Origin: CAMYOC01 sp963704875
Lineage (GTDB): Bacteria; Pseudomonadota; Gammaproteobacteria; Steroidobacterales; XN24
Reading direction: 5' to 3'
Assembly: GCA_963704875.1 (NCBI GenBank)
Contig: CAVPIA010000006.1
Span: forward strand, 186,001 to 250,000
Length of the DNA stretch: 64,000 nucleotides
Every line of letters begins with the position of its first letter. Position 1 is the first letter of the stretch. Shown here piece by piece: positions 46,801 to 55,430 of this stretch. The notes below the pieces were generated by a model. It was not told where the DNA came from and searched no databases. It saw only the letters and a list, made by a program, of their open reading frames with translations. Position numbers and translations under genes: made by a program.

Positions 46801-47085
46801 CGCGGTTTGCCCGCCCATCGTCGGCAGCAAGGCATCCGGTCGCTCGCGCTCGATGACCCGCGCCAGCACGCGCCACTCCACCGGTTCGATATAGACCGCG
46901 TCGGCGGTCTCCGGGTCGGTCATGATGGTTGCCGGGTTGGAATTCACCAGGATGACCCGGTAGCCCTCCTCACGGAGTGCCTTGCAGGCCTGTGCGCCCG
47001 AATAATCAAACTCGCAGGCCTGGCCGATGATGATCGGCCCTGCGCCTATGATCAGGACGCTTTCAATGTCAGTTCTTTTTGGCAT
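43861..47085 (-). CDS. carB: Carbamoyl-phosphate synthase large subunit
   Basis: CarB makes carbamoyl phosphate from ammonia, bicarbonate and two ATP for arginine and pyrimidine synthesis. The 1074 residues comprise two homologous ATP-grasp halves (PTMGGQTALNCALDL; QYGGQTPLKLARALE), an oligomerisation region and the C-terminal MGS-like allosteric domain (from about 940). It starts 113 bases after carA across an AT-rich spacer. Confidence 0.99.
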   Translation of the reverse strand: MPKRTDIESVLIIGAGPIIIGQACEFDYSGAQACKALREEGYRVILVNSNPATIMTDPETADAVYIEPVEWRVLARVIERERPDALLPTMGGQTALNCALDLVREGVLEKFGVELIGASRKAIDTAEDRDLFRKAMHEIGLETPTSAVAHNMDEARAISAEIGFPTIIRPSFTLGGTGGGIAYNREEFEEKVAHGLDLSPTTEVLLEESVLGWKEYEMEVVRDTRDNCIIVCSIENLDPMGVHTGDSITVAPAQTLTDKEYQRMRDASIAVLRRIGVDTGGSNVQFAVNPEDGRMVIIEMNPRVSRSSALASKATGFPIAKVAAKLAVGYTLDELRNEITGGATPASFEPTIDYVVTKIPRFTFEKFPDADPQLNTQMKSVGEVMAMGRTLQESLQKALRGLETGADGLNEIFTEELTDESRARLEQEIAVPTANRLWYVADAFRHGFDLETVHGLSWIDPWFLAQIEDLVLEEQSLQRDGEAALDKARLRALKRKGFADSRLAKLLDIPEEEVRRRRLEFGIRPVFKRVDTCAAEFATTTAYLYSTYEEECEAEPTDNKKIIILGGGPNRIGQGIEFDYCCVHAALALRGAGFETIMVNCNPETVSTDYDTSDRLYFEPLTFEDVMEVIDLEKPVGVIVQYGGQTPLKLARALEAAGAPIIGTSPDSIDLAEDRERFQHLVEDLDLLQPPNRTARHEDEAVRLAERVGYPLVVRPSYVLGGRAMEIVFTEEELRAYMANAVKVSNDSPVLLDHFLDSAVEVDVDAICDGEAVLIGGIMEHVEQAGVHSGDSGCSLPPNTLDPSIQEQLRDQVRRLARALGVIGLMNTQFAIQGKNIYLLEVNPRASRTVPFVSKATGRPLAKIAALCMAGISLAEQGVSGEPKPEYFSVKASVFPFAKFIGADPILGPEMKSTGEVMGTGRFFGEAYAKAQLAAGIVLPTFGTALLSVRERDKDDAVMLARILVDRGFEIAATEGTAAALREAGVPCRKVNKVREGRPHIVDMIKNDEISLIVNTTEGRQAVRESHSIRREAVYRKVTYYTTIAAAKATCVALEYLDAADVHRLRDLHEELQA

Positions 47086-47198
47086 GGCGCCCGCTGGCTC
47101 AAGGAGCCCCGATCGACGTCTTCCGGGGCGGCTTATTGTTTATGTAATTAATTATGTATGTTTCGTAACTTATTGTTTTATCAGACATTGCCTTGGTT
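47086..47198 (-). other. AT-rich carA-carB spacer with a direct repeat
   Basis: CTTATTGTTT occurs at 47132-47141 and again at 47169-47178, 37 bases apart, in an AT-rich stretch (about 47132-47183) inside a GC-rich operon. It contains TAATTAATTA. No clear promoter or terminator could be assigned. Confidence 0.6.
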
Positions 47199-48338
47199 TC
47201 AAACGGCAACTTTCTGTCTTTGTTCCATCATCAGCACGAAACGCTCGAACAAGGGCCTCAAGTCATGCGGCCCGGGGCTGGCTTCCGGATGCCCCTGGAA
47301 TGAGAATGCCGGCCGGTCGGTAAACTCGATGCCCTGTAACGAGCCGTCAAACAGGGACCGGTGAGTGGCCCGCAAGGTCTCCGGGAGGGACGCCTCATCC
47401 ACTGCAAAACCGTGGTTCTGGCTGCTGATAATGACCCGCCCGGTGTCCAGATCCTGTACCGGGTGGTTGGCACCATGGTGGCCAAATTTCATTTTGACCG
47501 TTTTGGCGCCGGCGGCCAGACCCAGAATCTGGTGCCCCAGACAGATACCGAACACCGGCACCCGTTTGGACAGGAACGTTCGGGCAGCGGCAATGGCGTA
47601 ATCACATGGTTCCGGATCGCCCGGACCATTCGACAGAAATACACCGTCAACGCCCATCGCCAGGACATCCTCCGCCGAGGTCTTTGCCGGCACCACGGTG
47701 ACATGGCACCCATGATGGGCAAGCAGGCGCAGGATGTTCCGCTTGATACCGAAATCGTAGGCCGCGACAGTGTGCACCGGCCGCGGTCGGGCCAGGTGCC
47801 CTTCCTGTGGATGGCGCCAGATCGAGTCGTGCCACTCATAGGGCTGCTCGACGCTGACTACCTGGGCCAGATCCATGCCTTTGAGACCCGGAAACCCGCG
47901 CGCCAACTCGATAGCTTTCGCGGTGTCTGCAGATCCGGTGACGATGCAGCCCCCCTGGGCGCCACGTTCGCGAATGATACGGGTCAGACGCCGCGTATCC
48001 AGGCCGGAGATAGACACCACGCCTTCGCGTTTGAGAAAACTCCCCAGGCTCTCTTCGGCGCGGTAATTGCTGTGTCGCAGGGGCAGATCACGGATGATCA
48101 GTCCGGCGGCGGCGACGCCCTTCGACTCATAGTCCTCGGGATTCGCGCCGGTATTGCCAATATGCGGGTAGGTCAGCGTAACCAGCTGGCGGCAATAAGA
48201 GGGGTCAGTGAGGATTTCCTGATAACCCGTCATCGCCGTATTGAAAACGACCTCGCCAACGGCGCTGCCTTCCGCGCCCGCGGACTCGCCGTGGAAGACC
48301 GTGCCGTCTTCCAGCGCCAGCACTGCTGGTGTGCTCAC
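47199..48338 (-). CDS. carA: Carbamoyl-phosphate synthase small subunit
   Basis: CarA is the glutaminase that feeds ammonia to CarB. GTG at 48338 (STPAVLALEDGTVFHGESAG) is preferred over an in-frame upstream start at 48416, giving 379 residues. The class I amidotransferase nucleophile is in GICLGHQILG and the His/Glu pair in FQGHPEASPGP. It lies 143 bases after dapB. Confidence 0.98.
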   Translation of the reverse strand: MSTPAVLALEDGTVFHGESAGAEGSAVGEVVFNTAMTGYQEILTDPSYCRQLVTLTYPHIGNTGANPEDYESKGVAAAGLIIRDLPLRHSNYRAEESLGSFLKREGVVSISGLDTRRLTRIIRERGAQGGCIVTGSADTAKAIELARGFPGLKGMDLAQVVSVEQPYEWHDSIWRHPQEGHLARPRPVHTVAAYDFGIKRNILRLLAHHGCHVTVVPAKTSAEDVLAMGVDGVFLSNGPGDPEPCDYAIAAARTFLSKRVPVFGICLGHQILGLAAGAKTVKMKFGHHGANHPVQDLDTGRVIISSQNHGFAVDEASLPETLRATHRSLFDGSLQGIEFTDRPAFSFQGHPEASPGPHDLRPLFERFVLMMEQRQKVAV

Positions 48339-48481
48339 CGCCACCCCCGTCCAAGTCGTTATACGCCCGTCGCGGCCCCATGCGGAAAGCGGGAGAGGCC
48401 CGTCACCCGGTCCCATCCCGCTCGATCAATTCATGCCTCGGGCGAATCGGAAGTTTACTTTAGGCCCGGCTGAGGTGTCCA

Positions 48482-49318
48482 TCAACCAGAGGGACGATCA
48501 TCCAAACCCAGCACCGCCGCCATGCCGAAATAGCCGGCAGACTGGCCCACCAGCCAGCGCGCAGCCCTCAAAGCACCGCTGGCAAAGGCGATTCTGTCAC
48601 TGGCGCGATGGGTGATCTCCAGCCGTTCGCCCTCGCCCGCCAGCATCAGCGTATGCTCACCCACGATATCTCCGGCGCGCAGCGAAGCGTATCCCACCGC
48701 TCCCGCCGTCCTTGGGCCATCGCCCGGACCACGTCCGATCTCAGTCGGGGATTCCACGCCACGACCCTGGTTTATCGCCGCCCCGATCGCCAGCGCGGTA
48801 CCCGACGGTGCATCGCGTTTGTGGCGATGATGAACCTCGGAAATCTCGGCGTCACAGGTTGCCAGCGTCCGCGCCGCGATCTCACTCAGGCAGATCATCA
48901 GATTGACGCCGACGCTCATGTTGGCTGCATACAGAACCGGTATCTGCCTGCCGGCCGCCTGCAGTCTTTGCTGTTGCGCAGAGTCCAGACCGGTCACACC
49001 GCAGACCAGTGGCAGCGAACGGCTCTGGCAAGCATCGAGCAAAGCCATGGTCCCTGTCGGGAGGGAAAAATCAATGACCACATCAGCGCCGGCGATCGCG
49101 TCAAGCGGATCAGTGGTGGCGGTCACGCCGGTACTGCCGACGCCGGCTATCTCACCCGCATCCTGACCCTCACGCTCATCACCGCTGGCCAGCAGCGCGC
49201 CGCTCAGGCACATCGCGGGTGTTTGCGTCAGCGCCTGAATCAACGACCGGCCCATGCGACCGCCGGCACCGGCAACAGCGATATTCAACGCGGGTTCTTT
49301 CTCGCTGGCGGCGTTCAT
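48482..49318 (-). CDS. dapB: 4-hydroxy-tetrahydrodipicolinate reductase
   Basis: DapB reduces dihydrodipicolinate in lysine and diaminopimelate synthesis. The 278 residues have the NAD(P)H loop VAGAGGRMGRSLI, the catalytic segment EVHHRHKRDAPSGTAL and the terminal ALRAARWL. It overlaps the dnaJ stop by 4 bases, linking it to the chaperone operon. Confidence 0.98.
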   Translation of the reverse strand: MNAASEKEPALNIAVAGAGGRMGRSLIQALTQTPAMCLSGALLASGDEREGQDAGEIAGVGSTGVTATTDPLDAIAGADVVIDFSLPTGTMALLDACQSRSLPLVCGVTGLDSAQQQRLQAAGRQIPVLYAANMSVGVNLMICLSEIAARTLATCDAEISEVHHRHKRDAPSGTALAIGAAINQGRGVESPTEIGRGPGDGPRTAGAVGYASLRAGDIVGEHTLMLAGEGERLEITHRASDRIAFASGALRAARWLVGQSAGYFGMAAVLGLDDRPSG

Positions 49319-50451
49319 GATGAAGAGCCCAGGCGCTCAAAAAAGTCCTTTACTCCATCAAGCCAGCCGCGCTCGCGGGGACTATGGCTTTCGGAATTCG
49401 ATTGGATCGATTCATCGAAACTCTTCAGCAGCGATTTCTGCTCGCGACTCAGCTTCACCGGCGTCTCCACCACTACCCGCACCAGCAGGTCGCCGACCGC
49501 CCCGCCGCGAACCGGCTTGATGCCTTTGCCACGCAGTTTGAACACGCGGCCGGACTGGGTCTCATGCGGGATCTTGAGATTGACCTGACCAGCCAGTGCT
49601 GGCACATCCACGGAGCCACCGAGCACTGCAGTGGCAAAGCTGATCGGTACCTCGCAGGCAAGATCGGCGCCAAGCCGCTCGAAGATGCTGTGCGGTCGCA
49701 CGTTGATTTCGACATACAGATCGCCGTGCGGGCCGCCGTTACGACCGGCTTCGCCCTCGCCGCTGAGTCGGATACGGTCACCGGTATCCACCCCGGCCGG
49801 CACTTTGACTGAGAGCGATCGGGTCTGGCGGACACGACCCTCGCCGTGACAGCTATGACAGGGGTCCTCGATCACGGAGCCGCTACCACGGCAATTCGGG
49901 CAGGTCTGCTGGACAGAAAAGAAACCCTGCTGAATACGTACAGATCCGTGGCCACCACAGGTGTCACAGGCCTTTGAACTGCTGCCCGGCTCAGCGCCGC
50001 TGCCGCTGCAGCTCTCGCATTCGCTCATCACCGGCAGAGTAACGGTAACGGTTTCGCCGAATGCCGCCTGCTCGAGTTCCAGATCGAGTTCATAACGCAG
50101 GTCAGCACCACGGAACACGCGTGAACGGCCACGACGTCCACCACCGAAGATGTCACCGAAAACGTCGCCGAACATATCGCTGAACGCATCGCCGGCGCTA
50201 AACCCGCCCGGGCCTGCGCCACCACCGTCAACGCCCGCATGTCCGAACTGATCATAGGCGGCCCGCTTGCGCGGGTCGCTCAGAATCTCGTAGGCCTCTT
50301 TGGCTTCCTTGAATCGGTCGTCTGCGTCGTCCTGATCAGGATTGCGATCAGGGTGATATTTCATCGCCAGTCGCCGGTACGCTCGCTTGATCTCGGTCTC
50401 GGTCGCGTTGCGCGCCACATCCAGCACTTGGTAGTAATCGCGCTTTGCCAT
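49315..50451 (-). CDS. dnaJ: Chaperone protein DnaJ
   Basis: DnaJ delivers unfolded clients to DnaK and stimulates its ATPase. The 378 residues have the J domain with YHPDRN, a glycine/phenylalanine region (GGAGPGGFSAGDAFSDMFG), four zinc motifs (CESCSGSG, CDTCGGHG, CPNCRGSG, CHSCHGEG) and the client-binding C terminus. 102 bases separate it from dnaK, with a terminator-like hairpin between. Confidence 0.99.
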   Translation of the reverse strand: MAKRDYYQVLDVARNATETEIKRAYRRLAMKYHPDRNPDQDDADDRFKEAKEAYEILSDPRKRAAYDQFGHAGVDGGGAGPGGFSAGDAFSDMFGDVFGDIFGGGRRGRSRVFRGADLRYELDLELEQAAFGETVTVTLPVMSECESCSGSGAEPGSSSKACDTCGGHGSVRIQQGFFSVQQTCPNCRGSGSVIEDPCHSCHGEGRVRQTRSLSVKVPAGVDTGDRIRLSGEGEAGRNGGPHGDLYVEINVRPHSIFERLGADLACEVPISFATAVLGGSVDVPALAGQVNLKIPHETQSGRVFKLRGKGIKPVRGGAVGDLLVRVVVETPVKLSREQKSLLKSFDESIQSNSESHSPRERGWLDGVKDFFERLGSSS

Positions 50452-50503
50452 GAGGATTCTGCTACCTGGTATTCGCGAGTTGCCGCAGCAACGCCCCGCC
50501 GAT

Positions 50504-50537
50504 AAACAAAGCGGCGCGGGTGAGACACCCGCACCGC
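50504..50537 (-). terminator. Attenuator-like terminator between dnaK and dnaJ
   Basis: On the minus strand an 11-bp stem (50537-50527 with 50521-50511, one G-U pair) and loop GTCTC are followed by TTTGTTT. It probably lets only part of the transcripts continue into dnaJ. Confidence 0.7.
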
Positions 50538-50553
50538 CGATCAGTCGTCAATA

Positions 50554-52470
50554 CTACTTGTCTTCCTTGACCTCTTCGAATTCAGCGTCGACGACATCGT
50601 CATCCGCCTTGCCCGAAGCCTTTTCATTACCCTGCTCAGCAGTCTTCGCCGCTTCTTCGGCATAGACCCGCTGTGCCAACCCGGCGGAAGCTTCACCCAG
50701 TGCCTGGGCCTTGGTTTCAATGACGCTCTTGTCATCGGTCTTGAGCGCGTCCTTCAGTTCGGCACTCGCCGACTCGATCTTGGACCGCTCTTCCGGCGTG
50801 ACCTTCTCACCCAGATCCTCAAGAGTCTTGCTGGTTGCGTGCAGCAATGCATCAGCCTGATTACGCGTCTCAACCAGTTCACGGAACTTCTGGTCGTCAG
50901 CGGCATGGGCTTCCGCATCCTTGACCATCTGCTCGATCTCATCATCGCTGAGGCCGGAAGAGGCCTTGATCACAATGGTCTGTTCCTTGCCAGTGGCCTT
51001 GTCCTTGGCAGACACGTTGAGGATGCCGTTGGCGTCAATGTCGAAACTGACTTCCACCTGAGGTACGCCGCGCGGTGCCGTCGGCAGGTCCGCGAGATCA
51101 AAACGGCCCAGCGACTTGTTGTCCTGCGCCCGATCACGCTCGCCCTGCAACACATGGATCGTCACTGCAGTCTGGTTGTCCTCAGCGGTAGAGAAGACCT
51201 GCTGCGCCTTGGTCGGGATAGTCGTGTTCTTTTCGATCAGCTTGGTCATCACGCCGCCCAGGGTTTCGATACCCAGCGACAACGGCGTCACGTCCAGCAG
51301 CAGAACGTCCTTGACATCGCCCGCAAGCACACCGGCCTGAATCGCGGCGCCGATAGCCACAGCCTCATCCGGATTGACGTCGCGCCGTGGATCCTTGCCA
51401 AAAAACTCTTTCACCGCCTCCAGCACCTTGGGCATACGACTCTGCCCGCCGACGATGATCACGTCATCGATCTCGTTGACCGACAGACCTGCGTCCTTGA
51501 CCGCAACCCGACATGGATCGATCGTCCGCGAAATCAGTGTTTCCACCAGCGACTCGAGCTTGGCCCGGGTGAGCTTGATGTTCAGATGCTTGGGACCAGA
51601 AGCGTCCGCGGTGATATACGGCAGGTTGATGTCGGTCTGCTGTGACGAGGACAATTCGATCTTGCCCTTCTCGGCCGCTTCCTTCAGCCGCTGCATAGCC
51701 AGCGGGTCCTTGCGAATGTTGATACCGCTCTCTTTTTCGAATTCTGTCGCCAGATAATCGATGATCTTGAGATCGAAGTCTTCACCGCCAAGGAAGGTGT
51801 CGCCATTGGTGGCAAGCACTTCGAATTGATGCTCACCATCGACATCGGCAATCTCGATCACCGATATATCGAAGGTGCCGCCGCCAAGGTCATACACCGC
51901 GACTTTGCGATCGCCACGCTGCTTGTCCAGACCATAAGCGAGCGCCGCTGCTGTCGGCTCGTTAATGATGCGTTTGACTTCGAGACCAGCAATTTTGCCG
52001 GCGTCCTTGGTCGCCTGCCGCTGCGAGTCGTTGAAGTACGCAGGAACGGTAATCACGGCTTCGGTCACCGGCTCGCCGAGATAATCCTCAGCGGTTTTCT
52101 TCATCTTCATCAGCACCCGGGCAGAAATTTCCGGCGGCGCCATCTTCTTGCCCTGAGCTTCCACCCAGGCATCACCGTTATCCGCCTTGACGATCGTGTA
52201 CGGCACCATGTCCTTGTCCCGCGCCACGACTTCGTCCTCAAAGCGTCGTCCGATCAATCGTTTGACGGCGAACAGGGTGTTCGTGGGATTGGTCACCGCC
52301 TGGCGCTTGGCCGGCTGACCGACCAGCACTTCGTCATCTTTGGTGAAGGCGACGACGGACGGCGTGGTCCGGTCTCCCTCGCTGTTCTCAATGACCTTAG
52401 GGGTTGAACCCTCCATCACCGCCACACAGGAGTTGGTGGTGCCGAGGTCAATGCCTATCACTTTGCCCAT
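50554..52470 (-). CDS. dnaK: Chaperone protein DnaK
   Basis: DnaK is the Hsp70 chaperone. The 638 residues have the nucleotide-binding domain with IGIDLGTTNSCVAV and VYDLGGGTFDISVIE, the linker and substrate domain (DVTPLSLGIETLGGVMTKLI), and a helical lid ending in the acidic EEVKEDK. Order hrcA-grpE-dnaK-dnaJ is standard. Confidence 0.99.
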   Translation of the reverse strand: MGKVIGIDLGTTNSCVAVMEGSTPKVIENSEGDRTTPSVVAFTKDDEVLVGQPAKRQAVTNPTNTLFAVKRLIGRRFEDEVVARDKDMVPYTIVKADNGDAWVEAQGKKMAPPEISARVLMKMKKTAEDYLGEPVTEAVITVPAYFNDSQRQATKDAGKIAGLEVKRIINEPTAAALAYGLDKQRGDRKVAVYDLGGGTFDISVIEIADVDGEHQFEVLATNGDTFLGGEDFDLKIIDYLATEFEKESGINIRKDPLAMQRLKEAAEKGKIELSSSQQTDINLPYITADASGPKHLNIKLTRAKLESLVETLISRTIDPCRVAVKDAGLSVNEIDDVIIVGGQSRMPKVLEAVKEFFGKDPRRDVNPDEAVAIGAAIQAGVLAGDVKDVLLLDVTPLSLGIETLGGVMTKLIEKNTTIPTKAQQVFSTAEDNQTAVTIHVLQGERDRAQDNKSLGRFDLADLPTAPRGVPQVEVSFDIDANGILNVSAKDKATGKEQTIVIKASSGLSDDEIEQMVKDAEAHAADDQKFRELVETRNQADALLHATSKTLEDLGEKVTPEERSKIESASAELKDALKTDDKSVIETKAQALGEASAGLAQRVYAEEAAKTAEQGNEKASGKADDDVVDAEFEEVKEDK

Positions 52471-52565
52471 GGCGTGAATCTCCAGATATCGTGAATAAGT
52501 AAATAGTTGGTAAAGACTTGCTTACTGGCCTAGATGGGGCCAAGGACCCGCATATCAAGGGTTGC

Positions 52566-53153
52566 CTAACCATCGACCTCGCGGGAAACGATCACCCTGG
52601 CCGGCCGCAGCAAGCGATCGTGGATCCGATAGCCTTTCTGCACGACCATCAACACTTTGCCTGGCGGCTGGTCAGCCGCCGGCTGGGTGGCAATCGCCTC
52701 ATGCTCTGCCGGATCGAAGGCTTCATCAAGCGGCTCGATCGCGACGATCCCGAACTTGGCCAGGCATTGCTCGAGCTGCTTCAGCGTCGCCTGGAGCCCC
52801 TCGGCGACCGGACTGTCGAGCTGATCCTGCGGGATCGACTGCAGACCGATTTCCATACTGTCAGCGACCGTCAATAATTCCCGGGCGAAACGCTCTGTGC
52901 CATAGCGGTGTGCGCTCTCGACATCACGTGCCGCACGTCGCCGGACGTTCTCCAACTCGGCAGCCGTGCGCAGATGCTGATCCCTGAGCTCCGCCAATGC
53001 TGCCGCCATCTCGCTCACAGAGTCCGCCGCTGGCGAGTCTGTTTCCTTGCCTGAGGTGGGTTCCGCTGCGCCTGGTGAACCTGTCTGCCCCTCGATCTCA
53101 TCCTGCGACAGCGCCGGATCCGGCACCGAGGACGCCTCTGAATTCTTGCTCAT
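52566..53153 (-). CDS. grpE: Nucleotide exchange factor GrpE
   Basis: GrpE releases ADP from DnaK. ATG at 53153 (MSKNSEASSVPD) gives 195 residues; the frame is open upstream to 53207 but that part is not family-like. An acidic disordered N terminus is followed by the long helix (MAAALAELRDQHLRTAAELENVRRRAARD) and the beta domain (HEAIATQPAADQPPGKVLMVVQKGY). Confidence 0.97.
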   Translation of the reverse strand: MSKNSEASSVPDPALSQDEIEGQTGSPGAAEPTSGKETDSPAADSVSEMAAALAELRDQHLRTAAELENVRRRAARDVESAHRYGTERFARELLTVADSMEIGLQSIPQDQLDSPVAEGLQATLKQLEQCLAKFGIVAIEPLDEAFDPAEHEAIATQPAADQPPGKVLMVVQKGYRIHDRLLRPARVIVSREVDG

Positions 53154-53233
53154 GAATGTTCCCCGAAAGCACATAACGAAGGCTGCCAGGGCTGGCCGCC
53201 TTGCCAAGAAAAGTCTTTGTACAAAATCCCTGA

Positions 53234-53259
53234 CGCGGGATTTGGGGTCTAATCCCGCG
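53234..53259. repeat. Inverted repeat overlapping the hrcA stop
   Basis: CGCGGGATT (53234-53242) and AATCCCGCG (53251-53259) are exact complements with an 8-base loop; the hrcA stop codon lies in it. No T run follows directly on the minus strand. About 100 bases later grpE begins. Confidence 0.75.
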
Positions 53260-54307
53260 AATTCAAGGCAGATCCGAGAATTTTGGCGGTGATGCCGACA
53301 ATCGGGATGACCCGCTCGTAGGCCATACGGGTCGGGCCGATGACGCCAAGCACGCCGACCACTTCATCCTCGACTGTGTAAGGCGATACGACCACGCTGC
53401 AATCCCCGAGGATCTGGAATCCTGACTCCTCGCCGATGAATATCTGCAGGTTTGACCCGGCCATACAACGGTCGAGCAGATGGATCAGATCCCTTTGCCG
53501 GCTAAAGGCCTCAAACAGCTCCCTGAGCTTGTCCACGTCTGACAGCTCCGCGAAATCCATCAGATTGGTCTCTCCGGCCATGCAATAGCCGGGCTGACCC
53601 TCGTCGCCGATTTCAAACACCCGCTGCGCGATCTGGATCGCGTCAAGCATGCGCTGATTCATCGACTCGCGGGTATGCTGCAAGCCCCTGAGCAACTCCT
53701 CGCGGACGCTGATCAGGGTCTTGCCGGCGAAATTCGCGTTCAGGTAGTTGGCCGCCTGGCGCAACTCATCATCGCCATAGTCCCGGTCGACATCGAGGAT
53801 CCGGTTCTGCACCTCTTTCTCGTTGATCACCAGGATGGCAAGGACGCGATGGTCGGACAAAGGCAGAAACTCGATCTGCCGCAAGGAACCCACCGCCTGT
53901 CGCGGCAAGGTGACCACGCCCGCCATATGGGTCAGGCGGGAAAGCATGCTTGATGCGGTCTGCACCAGGCCCTGATCGGTCGACATCCGTTGCTCAAGCC
54001 CGGCCTGGAGACTGACGATCTCGTTGTCGGACAGTGGCTGATAATTAACCAGTGTGTCGACAAAAAACCGGTAGCCCTTGGGTGTCGGGATGCGGCCGGC
54101 AGAAGTGTGCGGGGATCCGACGAAACCCATCTCCTCGAGGTCTGACATGACGTTGCGGATGGTCGCGGGCGACAGGTCCAGACCCGAATCTCTGGACAGC
54201 GTCCGTGAACCCACCGGCTGACCTTCCTGGATATATCGACTTACCAGCACCTTGAGCAGATGCTGAGCCCGCTCAGAAAGATCCTCGTAAACCGTGTTAT
54301 CGCTCAT
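53249..54307 (-). CDS. hrcA: Heat-inducible transcription repressor HrcA
   Basis: HrcA represses chaperone operons by binding CIRCE operators. The 352 residues start with a winged helix (LSERAQHLLKVLVSRYIQEGQPVGSRTLSR, LDLSPATIRNVMSDLEEMGF), then a GAF-like domain and the insertion. No CIRCE inverted repeat (TTAGCACTC and complement) can be found upstream of hrcA or grpE in this window. Confidence 0.97.
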   Translation of the reverse strand: MSDNTVYEDLSERAQHLLKVLVSRYIQEGQPVGSRTLSRDSGLDLSPATIRNVMSDLEEMGFVGSPHTSAGRIPTPKGYRFFVDTLVNYQPLSDNEIVSLQAGLEQRMSTDQGLVQTASSMLSRLTHMAGVVTLPRQAVGSLRQIEFLPLSDHRVLAILVINEKEVQNRILDVDRDYGDDELRQAANYLNANFAGKTLISVREELLRGLQHTRESMNQRMLDAIQIAQRVFEIGDEGQPGYCMAGETNLMDFAELSDVDKLRELFEAFSRQRDLIHLLDRCMAGSNLQIFIGEESGFQILGDCSVVVSPYTVEDEVVGVLGVIGPTRMAYERVIPIVGITAKILGSALNSRD

Positions 54308-54468
54308 TGGTCGCTTTGTCCGTCCAAGCCTCAGGGCACCGGCTGGACGCTAGCAACGACGTTCTCCGGGTGTCAAGGAGAGATAGCATATGAACCGGGC
54401 GGGTCCCGCTGCTGGGCGGAGGCAGACCCATAGGGCACAATCCTGCTAATGTCCCGACACAGACAGTC

Positions 54469-55425
54469 ATGAAACGCAGATTTCAAACCATCGGCCTGAC
54501 CGGCAAACACACCGACCCCAAAGTCGAGGAGTCGATGCGCCTGTTGGTGCCACATCTGCTCGATACCGGCCGGAGCGTGCTGCTGGACGAATCGGTGTCA
54601 ATAGATTTCGGCCCGCTGCCGGTGATTCGCAGATCGACGGCAGCGCTGGCCAGCGAGTCGGACCTGCTGGTCGCCATCGGCGGAGACGGCACCATGCTCT
54701 ACGCCAACCGCATCGCGGTCGGCGCTGATCTGCCCTTGCTCGGCGTCAATCGCGGCCGTCTCGGCTTTCTGGCAGACATCGGCACAGACGAGATGCTGGA
54801 CCGCGTCGCCGAAGTCCTCGACGGCAACTATGAAGAGGAACATCGTCTGATGCTCCAGGCGCAGATCCTCCGTGGCGATCAGGTAGTTGAAGGGACCGCG
54901 CTGAATGACATCGTATTGCAGCGGCGCGAAACCGGTCGGATGCTCGATTTCGAAACCTGGATCGATGGCCTGTATGTCAACACCCATGGCGGCGATGGTC
55001 TGGTAGTCGCGACGCCTACGGGCTCGACCGCCTACGCGCTCTCTGGTGGCGGGCCCATCCTGCACCCGGGTGTCGAGGCCATCGCGCTGGTACCGATTTG
55101 CCCGCATACCCTGAGCGATCGCCCATTGGTCGTCAGCGCCAACGCCAGTATCGATGTGCGACTGGTTGAACACGCCGATACCAGCTCGGAGGTGATCTGT
55201 GACGGCCGTTCGCTGGGAGAGTTGTTGCCCGGAGACACGCTCCGGATCACCAGAGCCGAGCCCATCGCAATCCTGATCCATCCGCTGGATCACGACTACT
55301 ACCGGATCCTGCGCTCGAAACTCCACTGGGGGCGCGGAAATCGTGGTCAGTCAGGCGATAACAGCGGCGCGCCGAATAGCGGCCCTGCCAGCAGCGACAA
55401 GCCGGGCGACGGTGTGAGCGGCTAG
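54469..55425 (+). CDS. nadK: NAD kinase
   Basis: NadK phosphorylates NAD to NADP. The 318 residues hold the GGDGTML motif, the LND segment in place of the common NE motif, and TPTGSTAYALSGGGPILHP. The last 30 residues are a glycine/serine/asparagine-rich tail not needed for the fold. Divergent from hrcA; recN follows 5 bases later. Confidence 0.98.
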   Translation: MKRRFQTIGLTGKHTDPKVEESMRLLVPHLLDTGRSVLLDESVSIDFGPLPVIRRSTAALASESDLLVAIGGDGTMLYANRIAVGADLPLLGVNRGRLGFLADIGTDEMLDRVAEVLDGNYEEEHRLMLQAQILRGDQVVEGTALNDIVLQRRETGRMLDFETWIDGLYVNTHGGDGLVVATPTGSTAYALSGGGPILHPGVEAIALVPICPHTLSDRPLVVSANASIDVRLVEHADTSSEVICDGRSLGELLPGDTLRITRAEPIAILIHPLDHDYYRILRSKLHWGRGNRGQSGDNSGAPNSGPASSDKPGDGVSG

Positions 55426-55430
55426 ACGCC

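Noticed and set aside
54308..54468. CIRCE operator between hrcA and nadK
   Set aside because: Searched for TTAGCACTC and its complement; only unrelated GCTAGC and GCTAAT fragments are present.
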